In this document: piece after piece, positions 35,968 through 45,042 of the stretch
Numbering within the stretch: position 1 is the first letter of the stretch
How the letters are laid out: each line of letters opens with the position of its first letter
DNA from: Streptomyces sp. NBC_01549
Lineage (GTDB): Bacteria > Actinomycetota > Actinomycetes > Streptomycetales > Streptomycetaceae
Assembly: GCF_026339955.1 (NCBI RefSeq)
Contig: NZ_JAPEPW010000003.1
Location: 496,001-560,000, forward strand
Length of the DNA: 64,000 bases
Direction: 5' to 3'
The notes under the pieces: model-generated
What the model saw: the letters and a program-made list of their open reading frames with translations, nothing else
Told to the model about the DNA's origin: nothing
The model's database searches: none
Made by a program: the position numbers and the translations under genes

Positions 35968-37760
35968 GTGGACGCCGACGACGAGGTGCCGTTCTGGGCG
36001 CTGACGTGGGGCCGCTTGCGGCTACGCGATCGCGGCCGTCGTGCACAACTCTGCCATTGCTTACACGTACGTGACGCGTCAGCGCAGGTAGCGGACATCG
36101 CGGTCGATCGAGCGGTCGGTAAAGGCGACTTCTCCCCCGAAGACTGCGACGACCACCTCTCCGACCGCCTCGCCCACAACGGGCAGCCGCTGATCGGTCC
36201 GCAGCTACGCCACGCCATCACCGAACGCTCCCACGGCCTGCCCCTCTACCTCGATCTGGCCGTCATGCGGTTCCTGGAGATACGGCGCAACGGACGCGTA
36301 CCGCAGCCGGACGACTTCGGCGACTTCCCCGCCCTGATCCCCGCACCCTCAGCGACCTGACCAGCGACGAACGCCACGTGCTGCGCTCGGTGTCCCTGCT
36401 CGACGCCTTCTCGGTACCTACCGCTGGCCACCCAAGCCGCCGGCCTCACCCACGATGCCGCGGCCCTGCGGCTGACCGAACGCCCCCTCATCCGCGAAGA
36501 CCTCACGGGACTGTGGCCCTACCACCTTCACCAGGTGGTGCGCTCCGCGATCCGCAACGCCGAGGACCACACCGACGACCGGTGGTCCGAGCACGACTGG
36601 CAGCGGGCCGCCCTGCGCGCGCTGACCGCCCTCGGACAAGAGTGGGCCCATGGGCCACGCCGCGAACGCACCGTGCTGATCGGCGTACTGCGGCAAGGCC
36701 TGCGCGTGGCCCGCAACTTCACCCTCGACCAACTGGGCTGGCTCACCGAGGCCGCCTTCGCCTACGTCGGCGACTCCGTGTGGGAGCCACTCGCGCCGCC
36801 CGCCCACGGCCACGAGAGCGCCGTACTGTCGACGCCAGCCGACGCCCTGGTCGAAACCCTCAGCACCCTGGCCCGCCGCCAACGCGAGCACCGAGCCCGC
36901 ACCGTCGAGCGGCTCACCGCCGTCATCGACTCCGGCCTGCTGCCCGCCGAGCTGCAGGAGATGCCGGTCTACTACCGGGCCAAAGCGCTCCGCGACACCG
37001 GACGCACCGAGGACTCACGCCGCGGATACCAGCAGGTGGCCGACGGCGGGGGCCGCCTGGCCCCGGCCGCCCGCCGCGGACTGGCCCAGGCCGCCCGGCT
37101 GGCCGGCGACTTCCCGACCACGCTCACCGCCGCACAGGCCCTCGGCTGGGAGGGCCGCCACCAGCGCGTCCTCGGCGACCTGTACTGGATCCAGGGAGAA
37201 CCACAACGCGCAGCCGAGACGTACCTGGCCGGGCGCCACGAAGCCGAACAGCACGCCAAAGCCGGCGAAGCCGCCCACAACCAGGCCCTGCGCGCCCTCG
37301 CCCTCGCGTTCGTCGACCCCCGTCAGGCCGACGACGAACTCGACCTCGCCGAACAGCTCCTCGCCGGCCTCGACCTGCGCGCCACGACCATCAACGCCGC
37401 CATCGCCTCCCTCATCCGCGACGCCGGCAGCCCGGCCATCGAAGACGCGCCCGCACCCTGCGCACCGAACTCGACGTCGCGGGCCTCACCTCCATGACGC
37501 CCACCCTCGAAGTCGCCGTCGCCTTCCACCAGGCCGTCCTCGACGACCACGAGGCGCTGAACGCCACCATTGCCCGGCTCCGCGAGCAGACGAGCGACGG
37601 CACATTCGCCTGCTACACCGACATCGCGCACTTCATGGCCGACCTGCCGCTGCCCGCCGACCACACCCCGCCGCGCTGGCTGGACGGCGAAGGAGCCACC
37701 CGCGCCCGGTGGCGGGCCATAGTCACCGTACGACGGGACCTGCTGCGCACCGCGCGGTAG
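35968..37760 (+). pseudogene. STAND-like ATPase with TPR-type C-terminus, N-terminus lost
   Basis: The sense runs through several frames: LIGPQLRHAITERSHGLPLY LDLAVMRFLEIRRNG (to about 36330), DLTSDERHVLRSVSLLDAF, then a long intact stretch from 36535 (MVRSAIRNAEDHTDDRWSEH ... PVYYRAKALRDTGRTEDSRR) with tetratricopeptide-like helices, and after a frameshift near 37455 RTLRTELDVAGLTSMTPTLE ... to 37760. These belong to a large Streptomyces ATP/GTP-binding protein. The P-loop domain is missing and at least three frame changes are present. Confidence 0.7.
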
Positions 37761-37776
37761 CCACCGAGGCAGAGTT

Positions 37777-37806
37777 CTGTCCGGCAACCGATCGGTTGCC
37801 GGACAG
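37777..37806. terminator. bidirectional terminator, perfect 30-bp palindrome
   Basis: CTGTCCGGCAACCGA is followed directly by its complement TCGGTTGCCGGACAG, between two convergent genes (the ATPase remnant ending at 37760 and the CoiA-like gene ending at 37852). Position and symmetry fit a shared terminator. Confidence 0.65.
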
Positions 37807-37851
37807 GGGGCTGAGCGTTGGCGGAGGGGGTCGCGAGTCCGACAAGCCCGT

Positions 37852-39060
37852 TCAACAAGGTGGAGCTTGAAGAGGCGGGCCCTCATCGGTGCGGTCAGAG
37901 GAGTCGGCGGAGTAGCTGGCCCGTATTCGCTCACCGACGGCCCGGTACTGCTCGAAGCGCTCGCGTCGCTCCTCCGTATGGAAGAACAGCGACAGGCCGA
38001 CGTCCAAGAGGAACGCGGGACAGGGGCCGGACTGCGGCAGCGGGTCGAAAACGGCCAGCAGGCCCCCGCTGTCGTTGACGAGCGGGACGCCGCAGGAGTA
38101 CCGGCTGTCTCCGACACTCCAGCCGACGGTCACGCGGGTGCGGTACAGGTCGGCAAGCTGGGCGATGGCGCGCTCGATCCCGGGCAGCCGGGCCGAGTGC
38201 CGGGCCAGGGCCGCCCGGTCGGGGTCAGTGCGTGCCATAAGTTCGGCCACCTTGGCCTCCTGTCGCGCGTACCCGCGCCGTTCGGCGCGAGCCTCCTCCT
38301 CCCTCGCCCCGCGCTGCTGCTCGTCCTCCTCGCGCAGCTTTTTTGCCTCCGCCAGGACACACCGGGGCGATGCCCACAGCGTCCTCACGGGCCGCGTTGT
38401 GTGCCGCTGCGGACTCCGCGGGGCATGTGCAACGAAGCGCGAGGTGAGGAGCCTGTCCATGAACTCGGCGAACGGTATGGACGGCTCTGGGTCCCAGTAG
38501 GCACCGCTGAACCGGGCCATGGGCTCGACGGCGACCAGGTCGTTCCCCTGCCGGGCCAGCCGTACCGAGGGGACAATGCCCAGCCAGGGGATGCGACTGC
38601 GGTCGCTGAACCAACAGGAACGGACTCCGTGAGCGCTCATCAGCTCGGTGCGGGCGCGGATTTCGGAGGCGGTGATGCTGGCCAGCTGCGCCTCCAGGGC
38701 GATCCGGCGGCCGCTGGCTGTGGAGGAGAGGACGTCCGCCCGCCAACTGCCGTCCGGCCCGCTCACCTCTAGCTCGGCCATCCATCCGGCCGCGCGGGCC
38801 GCCTGGGCAAGCTCCAGCTTGAGTAGGTGGTGGGCCATGGACTCCTCCGCCAGCGCGCACGTCGGAGCCCCAGGCGTATGGGCGAAGAACCGCAGGCCCA
38901 GGCTCGACACCTTGGCGTGCATCCCGTGGCCGCACTCTGGACACGCGAGCGGGGCCGGCGGCCGCACGCGGTGGATCGCGGCCCACTCCCAGCCGCAGCC
39001 GAGGTCCGGCAGCGAGGCGTCCAGACGACCCCGTTCCGCATGTACGGCAGTGAAACTCAC
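37852..39060 (-). CDS. CoiA-like (competence protein CoiA family) nuclease-like protein
   Basis: A 402-residue protein. GTG 39060 is chosen because GGGGGAGGAGC precedes it; the longer frame to 39261 has no family sense. The N-terminal zinc-ribbon-like part LACPECGHGMHAKVSSLGLR FFAH is followed by the CoiA nuclease-like core (ESMAHHLLKLELAQAARAAG, WRADVLSSTASGRRIALEAQ LASIT), then a charged helical segment (EAKKLREEDEQQRGAREEEA) and a C-terminal domain. In Gram-positive competence CoiA acts in DNA processing; in Streptomyces the role of these homologues is unknown. Confidence 0.75.
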   Translation of the reverse strand: MSFTAVHAERGRLDASLPDLGCGWEWAAIHRVRPPAPLACPECGHGMHAKVSSLGLRFFAHTPGAPTCALAEESMAHHLLKLELAQAARAAGWMAELEVSGPDGSWRADVLSSTASGRRIALEAQLASITASEIRARTELMSAHGVRSCWFSDRSRIPWLGIVPSVRLARQGNDLVAVEPMARFSGAYWDPEPSIPFAEFMDRLLTSRFVAHAPRSPQRHTTRPVRTLWASPRCVLAEAKKLREEDEQQRGAREEEARAERRGYARQEAKVAELMARTDPDRAALARHSARLPGIERAIAQLADLYRTRVTVGWSVGDSRYSCGVPLVNDSGGLLAVFDPLPQSGPCPAFLLDVGLSLFFHTEERRERFEQYRAVGERIRASYSADSSDRTDEGPPLQAPPC

Positions 39061-39396
39061 AGCGCTCCTCCCCCATGTCGTGGCGTTGTCCGCCCATCGT
39101 CTCGGCCGAGTAGCCGTCGTCACCGCCTGCTGGCCTGCTGCAGTGACCCCGGTCATCAACCGATCGGTTCCTGGACGCACATCTTCGGGGTGTCGCCCGA
39201 GGCCCCAGCGTGTTCGCAAACCGCGTCGAACAAGCCCAGAGTGGGGTGGAGGCGTGATCATTCACGAAGTGGAGCGCGTCGCACTCCTCCCGGCGCGGAC
39301 TAGACGAATAAGTCCGATGTCTGATCTGGTGGTTCTTGAACTTCCCGTGCGGCGGTCTGTGATCCTGGAGGGACTACGACGGAGGGAACTGCGCGT
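39061..39396. other. divergent intergenic region
   Basis: This lies between two divergently transcribed genes (CoiA-like and YrdB-like). No gene is seen. It probably holds both promoters. Long antisense frames crossing it are GC artefacts. Confidence 0.4.
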
Positions 39397-39777
39397 ATGT
39401 CGTCCGGGTATGGCTTTCACCCGTTGTCTCTCGGTGTGAGGTTCGTGTTGGAGCTGGTGGCTCTGGTGTGCTTCGGGCTCTGGGCATGGGCTGTCGTGCC
39501 TGGTTCCCTGCGGTATGTCTGCGTGGTTGCCGTTCCCCTGATCGTGGCCGTGCTGTGGGGAGTCTTCGCCACCCCAGACGATGCATCCCGGTCCGGGAAG
39601 ACCGTGATTGCGACACCTGGTCCGCTGCGGTTCCTGCTGGAGCTGGCTGTGTTCTTCGGCGGTGCGGCGGCGTTGCACGCGGCGGGATCCCGCACTCTCG
39701 CCGTGATGCTCGCCGGTGTGCTGGTCGTGTACCACCTTCTGTCGTGGGACCGGGTCTTGTGGCTGGTCAGGCATTGA
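39397..39777 (+). CDS. YrdB-family (DUF2568) membrane protein
   Basis: A 126-residue protein with four hydrophobic helices: about 10-32 (LSLGVRFVLELVALVCFGLW), 35-55 (LRYVCVVAVPLIVAVLWGVF), 75-95 (LRFLLELAVFFGGAAALHAA) and 98-118 (LAVMLAGVLVVYHLLSW). The motif GVFATPDDASRSG between helices two and three is typical of the YrdB family. Single gene; function unknown. Confidence 0.8.
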   Translation: MSSGYGFHPLSLGVRFVLELVALVCFGLWAWAVVPGSLRYVCVVAVPLIVAVLWGVFATPDDASRSGKTVIATPGPLRFLLELAVFFGGAAALHAAGSRTLAVMLAGVLVVYHLLSWDRVLWLVRH

Positions 39778-39844
39778 GTCCGCCCCAGCCATATCAGGTT
39801 GGCGGTGCGTTCGGGAACACACAGAGGGTGTCCAAGATCGTTGC

Positions 39845-40640
39845 GTGACGAATGACCTGGACACTCTGCTGACCGCGCTGTACGTGAAGGTCGATGATGA
39901 GCTGGAAGCCAGCCGTTGGATGGGTAGGCCGCCGCAGCTGACCGATGCCGAGCTGGTCACCCTCGCGGTCGCGCAGGCGCTGCTCGGCTTCCATTCCGAG
40001 ACGCGCTGGTTGCGGTACGCGCACACGCACTTGGCCGCGATGTTCCCGTACCTGCCGCAGCAGTCCGGGTACAACAAGCGCCTCAAGGCGGCATTGCCAC
40101 TGGTGAAGAAGGCGATACGGATGCTCGCCGTGGACACGGACTTCTGGTTCGACAACCACTGGATCGTCGACTCGACACCAGTGCCGTGCGGGATGTCCCG
40201 GCCGACAGCGAAACGTTCAGAGATGGTGGGCTGGGCCGGATATGGGTATTGCGCGTCCCACTCCCGGTTCTTCTGGGGCCTACGCCTGTACCTGGTTTGC
40301 ACGCCGGTTGGCATGCCGATCCTGTGGCCCTTGCGAACCCGAAGATGGATGAGCGCGAAGTACTGCAGTCCATGCTTGACGTCGAGGCCGGCCTGGTCAC
40401 AGACAGGCCCGGACTCCTCCTGATCTCCGACAAGGGCTTCGCCTCCAAGGAGTTCGAGAACGATCTCGCGATGCGGGGCATCGAGCTGCTGAGGCCGTCG
40501 TTCAAGCGGGAGAAGAAGCGCAAGGGCGAGAGACTGCTCAAGTCCGCACGCCAGCTGATCGAGTCTGTGAACGACACGCTCAAGGGACAGTTGGGCCTGG
40601 AACAGCACGGCGGCCGCACTCGTGTGGACGATCACGCAAT
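39845..40640 (+). pseudogene. IS982-family transposase, frameshifted and truncated
   Basis: GTG 39845 (MTNDLDTLLTALYVKVDDEL) leads through HWIVDSTPVPCGMSRPTAKR (first Asp) to about 40310. A one-base loss there moves the sense to DPVALANPKMDEREVLQSML ... LLISDKGFASKEFENDLAMR (second Asp) and IESVNDTLKGQLGLEQHGGR (Glu). The C-terminal end is replaced by unrelated sequence near 40625. Confidence 0.78.
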
Positions 40641-40693
40641 TCGGCTCTGTCGGGGATCTTGTGACGCTCCATTGCTTCCCTTTGGACCAGGTT

Positions 40694-40999
40694 CTAGGGT
40701 CGCCACTCTGCCCGGTAATCGGGCTGCTCGGCGTACGACTGCGCGAGCACGCGGAGGGCATAACGAAGACCAGCCAAGCGAGTGTCAGAGGGATCCATCG
40801 CCTCGTACTCCCGAGCCGGCATGTCGACCAGGTCGAGCATCGGCCCCGCCGTGAGATCCAGCACGACAGTGCCCGCGGCCGGAGCGATACGCCGCTTGCC
40901 GTCTCCGCGAAGCTGGCCTCCGGTGAGCACTTGCAGGCCAACACTGGCAGACGGACATCTATTACTGTTGACACTGACCTGCGAAAACCCTTTCGGCAC
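40694..40999 (-). CDS. small hypothetical protein, DUF6221-like end
   Basis: A 101-residue minus frame ending EYEAMDPSDTRLAGLRYALR VLAQSYAEQPDYRAEWRP. The final YAEQPDYRAEW pattern resembles the C-terminus of DUF6221 proteins of Streptomyces. The first half is not recognisable, so it may be a fragment. It sits between the broken IS982 and the end of the GH127 gene. Confidence 0.4.
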   Translation of the reverse strand: MPKGFSQVSVNSNRCPSASVGLQVLTGGQLRGDGKRRIAPAAGTVVLDLTAGPMLDLVDMPAREYEAMDPSDTRLAGLRYALRVLAQSYAEQPDYRAEWRP

Positions 41000-41029
41000 G
41001 TTTCGGTTCGGGAAAATTACTCGGGATTC

Positions 41030-43684
41030 TCACGGCAGCGGCGGCAACGTCACCCGCTGGATCGGTGTGGTGTTCCCGGCACGGTCGGTGGCGGTGAACT
41101 CCAGGATCTGTGGCTCGTCGCGCAGCGCCCTGGTGAACGGCTCCTGATAGATGCCCCAGAACGTCTCCGGGGTACGCCATTGGACACGGTCCACGCCGGA
41201 CACGTCGTCGTCGGCGTAGAGGGTCACCTCAACGTTGCTCGGTCCGAGCGGACGGACCTTGGCACGCACCGACGGGGGCCGCGTGTCCACGGCGACCTCG
41301 CGAGTGGCGTGGACGACCCGGCCGGAAGAGTCGGTGGCCCGGCCCCGGAGCACGTGCCGGCCCTCGCGGTCCAGCGCGATCACGCCGGTTGCGGGCTGCC
41401 ACGTGTCCTTGCCCACCGCGGCCTCCAGAGTGGCGGGCGAGACCGAGGTCACCGTAAAGCCCGGCTCGCGGGTGTACCACCCGGACGGGGCACGGTCGCC
41501 GGTCACCTCCACCCGGACCACAGGCAGCGGATCTCCCACGCCGACGTCCGCCGGGAGCGACCACTCGACGACGTCCTCGACCGGCTGCCCGTCCGCAGAG
41601 GTCAGCCGGGTCACGCGCGGTACGTCCGCCGAGTCCGGGCCGACGACACCGCGGCGGGGCACGGCCGGGCCGTCGAGGGTACTCGCGGCGGCTGCCATGA
41701 GCACCGCGACCGCCTCGTCCCGGCTCAGCAGCCCGGACCGGGCCGCCCGCACCACCCCCCGGTGGACTGCGGTGAAGAACGCGGCGACGTCGCCGTATCC
41801 GCCGTCCGCCCACAGTCCGGTGAGGAACGACCAGCCGTCGGAGTCATGGCGGTCGGGTACCCCGGGTGCGCTGCCCAGGAAGGCGATCTCCGGGTCGGCC
41901 AGGCGCAGGTACATGTGGTAGCGGTGGTCGCCGCCGGACCAGGCCGGTTCGAAGGTCCGGCCGAGCACCGAGACCAGGTCGCCGTCGGTGGTGTGCCCGG
42001 CGATGCTGCCGTCGAGACGCCGACGGGCGGCCGCCGCGATCGGCAGGGTGGTGGTGGCGTCGTCGCGCGCGAGCATCACCGTGGGGCCGAGTTCCAGGCT
42101 GACCAGGGTGGGGTCGTCGGGGGTGGGCACCAGCCGCAGTGGCATCGGCAGGTCGAGCTCGACGATGTCGCCGGGGCGGAAATCGCGTTGCAGTGTCACG
42201 AATCCGGTGTCCGGCACCGGCGTCTCCACGCCGTCGACATGAATGTCGGCGGCCCAGGGCGGGATGCGCAGGTGCAGCTTGCCTGAGAAGGCGAGTCCGA
42301 ACTCGAGCGCCACCTTCCCGTCGCGGGGGTACCGGGTCCGTAGGATCACCTCCCCGTCGGCGTAGCGCAGCCGCGAGGGTACGTATTGCGTTACGTAGAG
42401 GTGCCCGGGTGCGTGGAACCACACCGATTCCTGGTGTTTGACGTGGCTCTCCAGGCCGGTGCCGCCGCAGCAGGTGCCGACGTTGTCGTACTCGCGGATG
42501 GCGCCCGGGTCCACCGGGTACATGTACAGGACCTCGGGGCTGGTGTCCGAGGTGACGTCCGCGCGGGAGCCGACGATGTGGTTGAGCGAGGCGCGCTCGG
42601 CGTAGTCGGCGTACCGGCCGTCGAGAGTGTGCCCGAACAGCGAACGGGCGATCTTCAGCAGGTTGTAGGTGGCGCAGGTCTCGGCGTTGCGCCGCTTGAC
42701 GAACCCGGCCACGGTGTCTGCGGGTCCCCACAGTTCGCCCTCGCCGGTGCCGCCGTGCGCGAAGGTCCGGCCGGGCACGATCTGGTCCCAGAGGGCGACC
42801 ACCGCGTTGAGGTAGCGGCGGTCGCCGGTGGCGTCGTACTGGTCAAGGTGCCCGACGAGCATCGGGAGGTGCTGGTTGGCGTGCATGCCGTCGAGCACGT
42901 CACGGCCCTCGACCGCGGCGTCGAGCATGCTGTCGACCTCGAATGCCCCGGCGGTGCGCAGAAACGACGGCTCGCCGGTGATCCGGTGCAGTTTCGCCAT
43001 GGTCTCGTTCATGCCACCGAACTCGCCGGCGATGTAGAGCGACCACATGCGCTGCAGCTGCGCACGTTCCAGCCGCAGAACCCGGCCGGCCACCCAGTGG
43101 CCCATGCCGGTGACGATCTGCAGCGCCTGCTGGGAGCCCGTCAGCTCGTACGTGTCCAGCAGCCCCGCCATGATCTTGTGGCACGTATAGTACGGCGCCC
43201 AGATCTCCCCGTACGGCGCCAGGTCCTCCAGCCGCGAGAACTGCCACTCGCCGTACGCCGCCAGAAATCCCGGATGGCTGTAACGCCCGGTCGCCGCCAG
43301 CGCGTCGCGCACCTCGGCCAGGCCCGCGACCATCTCGTTCGTCTTGCTCAGCAGGACTTCCTCGCCGGTCGAGGCGTACGCCAGCGACAGCATCGACAGG
43401 AAGTGCCCCGCGTAGTGCCCGCGCAGTAGGCTCGCCGTGGGTGCCACGCCCGGTCCGGGGTAGTCGGCCTCGGACCACGCTCGCTCGTCGGGATGACCGA
43501 AGTCCTCCCAGGTGCCCGGGGGCAGCGCCCCGTGGGTGTCGAGCCCCGCGTTGGCCCGGAAGACCGCGAGCACCCGGTCCACCGGGAACACCCTGGCGAG
43601 ATGCAGCATCTGGTCCCGGGTCCGGGAGTGCACTCCGTCGAGCAGGTCCACGTCCCGCAGGGCGAAGGGCTGCGCGCCGGTCAT
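41030..43684 (-). CDS. GH127 beta-L-arabinofuranosidase with C-terminal extension
   Basis: An 884-residue protein; ATG 43684 overlaps the preceding stop (ATGA). Residues about 5-640 match GH127: an (alpha/alpha)6 barrel with the metal/nucleophile set ETC (335-337) and CC (405-406) in GTCCGGTGLESHVK, equivalent to the Zn-coordinating Glu/Cys and the nucleophile Cys of Bifidobacterium HypBA1, plus GEGELWG near 314-320. HypBA1 removes beta-L-arabinofuranose from hydroxyproline-linked sugars. The last 230 residues form an extra beta-rich tail (DKTW..., VEVTLYADDDVSGVDRVQWR). There is no signal peptide, so it is cytoplasmic: it would trim imported glycopeptides. Last gene of the transport operon. 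Confidence 0.88.
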   Translation of the reverse strand: MTGAQPFALRDVDLLDGVHSRTRDQMLHLARVFPVDRVLAVFRANAGLDTHGALPPGTWEDFGHPDERAWSEADYPGPGVAPTASLLRGHYAGHFLSMLSLAYASTGEEVLLSKTNEMVAGLAEVRDALAATGRYSHPGFLAAYGEWQFSRLEDLAPYGEIWAPYYTCHKIMAGLLDTYELTGSQQALQIVTGMGHWVAGRVLRLERAQLQRMWSLYIAGEFGGMNETMAKLHRITGEPSFLRTAGAFEVDSMLDAAVEGRDVLDGMHANQHLPMLVGHLDQYDATGDRRYLNAVVALWDQIVPGRTFAHGGTGEGELWGPADTVAGFVKRRNAETCATYNLLKIARSLFGHTLDGRYADYAERASLNHIVGSRADVTSDTSPEVLYMYPVDPGAIREYDNVGTCCGGTGLESHVKHQESVWFHAPGHLYVTQYVPSRLRYADGEVILRTRYPRDGKVALEFGLAFSGKLHLRIPPWAADIHVDGVETPVPDTGFVTLQRDFRPGDIVELDLPMPLRLVPTPDDPTLVSLELGPTVMLARDDATTTLPIAAAARRRLDGSIAGHTTDGDLVSVLGRTFEPAWSGGDHRYHMYLRLADPEIAFLGSAPGVPDRHDSDGWSFLTGLWADGGYGDVAAFFTAVHRGVVRAARSGLLSRDEAVAVLMAAAASTLDGPAVPRRGVVGPDSADVPRVTRLTSADGQPVEDVVEWSLPADVGVGDPLPVVRVEVTGDRAPSGWYTREPGFTVTSVSPATLEAAVGKDTWQPATGVIALDREGRHVLRGRATDSSGRVVHATREVAVDTRPPSVRAKVRPLGPSNVEVTLYADDDVSGVDRVQWRTPETFWGIYQEPFTRALRDEPQILEFTATDRAGNTTPIQRVTLPPLP

Positions 43685-45042
43685 CGGGCCGCCCACTTCT
43701 CGAGTCCGGTGGCGTCGATCGGCAGCGCACCCGACAGCACCTCGTGCCCGGTCCCGGTGACCAGGAGGTCGTCCTCCAGGCGTACGCCGATTCCGCGCAA
43801 TTCCGGGGGCAGGGTCTCGTCGTGGGCGTGGAAGTACAGTCCGGGCTCGACCGTCAGCACCATGCCGGGCCGCAGCGGCGCATCTTGGTACTGCTCGTAC
43901 GACGACGAGCCGCAGTCATGCACGTCCAGGCCCAGGTGGTGGCCGATACCGCAGACGATGTAGCGGCGGTGCTGCTGGCCCTCGGGTGCGAGCGCCTCGT
44001 CGACCGAGACCGGTAGCAGCCCCCAGTCGTACAGCCCGCGGGCCAGAACCTCCATGGCGGCGAAGTGGAAGTCGGTGTAGGTGGCGCCGGGGCGTACCTG
44101 GTCCATACCGGCGCGGTGCGCGGCCTCGACCAGGTCGTGCACCCGGCGCTGGGCGGGCGTGAAGGTGCCGCCCACCGGTATCGTCCGGGTCACGTCCGCG
44201 GTGTACAGCGAGTTCGCTTCGACGCCCATGTCCAGCAGCAGCGTCTCGCCGGGCCGGACCGGGCCGTCGCAGCGGACCCAGTGCAGGATCGGCGCGTGCT
44301 CACCGGAGCCGACGATGGTGTTGTAGCCGGGCCCGTTGCCGAAGGTGCGGGCGTGCCGGTCGAAGGTGCCCTGCAGCCAGCGCTCCCCCAGGTCCTCGGT
44401 GACGGCGCGCGGGATCTCGTCGGCGACGGCGGCGAATCCGGTGACCGTGTGGTCCACGGCCTCGCGCAGCTGTGCGATCTCCCAGTCGTCCTTGATCATG
44501 CGAAGGTCGGAGAGCACCGTACGCAGTTCGTCCGGTTGGCCGACGTGCTGCTCACCGAGGTCGCCGATCGGCCGCACCGGCAGATCCAGCGCGGCCGACC
44601 ACGCCGCGAGCCCCGCCGACGGGCCGACCCACAGTTCCCCGTGCGCCGCACTGGCGTGGAAGTCACGTTCGCCGGGCCGGGCCGGAGCCGGCATGTACAG
44701 CACCGCGTCGTGGCCGCCCGGCCGCGGCTTCATCACCAGGACCGCGCCCTCGATCTGGCACGAGGTGGCCCAGAGGAAGTCGCTGTCCACCCGGAACGGG
44801 TAGTCCGCGTCGCCGTTGCGGTGCCGGGCGCGGCCCGCCGACAGGACCAGGGTCCGGTCCGGCAGGCAGGCGCTCAGCCGGGCCCGGTGCTCGGCCGCCG
44901 CCCGTGCCGCGGCCGGACTCACCGGCGCCGGGACGTCGCGTTCGGCCCAGCCCTGCCCGATGCGGGCCAGGAAGCCGGGGCTTTCGTCGGCCAGCCGCGG
45001 CAGCTTCGTCCCCGCGTACGGCGGGGTGGTCATCTCGGTCAA
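43681..45042 (-). CDS. Xaa-Pro aminopeptidase (M24B, PepP-like)
   Basis: About 453 residues. TTG 45042 is favoured (TTGA overlap with the upstream stop, GGAGG nine bases before); ATG 45033 is the alternative. The C-terminal creatinase-fold domain has all five dinuclear metal ligands: D in LLLDMGVEAN, D in YTADVTRTIP, H in CGIGHHLGLDVHD, E in VLTVEPGLYFH and E in GIGVRLEDDLLVTG. M24B enzymes release the residue before proline. In this operon it would open X-Pro or X-Hyp bonds of imported peptides. Confidence 0.88.
   Translation of the reverse strand: MTEMTTPPYAGTKLPRLADESPGFLARIGQGWAERDVPAPVSPAAARAAAEHRARLSACLPDRTLVLSAGRARHRNGDADYPFRVDSDFLWATSCQIEGAVLVMKPRPGGHDAVLYMPAPARPGERDFHASAAHGELWVGPSAGLAAWSAALDLPVRPIGDLGEQHVGQPDELRTVLSDLRMIKDDWEIAQLREAVDHTVTGFAAVADEIPRAVTEDLGERWLQGTFDRHARTFGNGPGYNTIVGSGEHAPILHWVRCDGPVRPGETLLLDMGVEANSLYTADVTRTIPVGGTFTPAQRRVHDLVEAAHRAGMDQVRPGATYTDFHFAAMEVLARGLYDWGLLPVSVDEALAPEGQQHRRYIVCGIGHHLGLDVHDCGSSSYEQYQDAPLRPGMVLTVEPGLYFHAHDETLPPELRGIGVRLEDDLLVTGTGHEVLSGALPIDATGLEKWAAR

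Noticed and set aside
39262..40974. 570-residue minus frame over the YrdB-like gene and IS982
   Set aside because: It crosses two recognisable plus-strand genes and shows no family motif.
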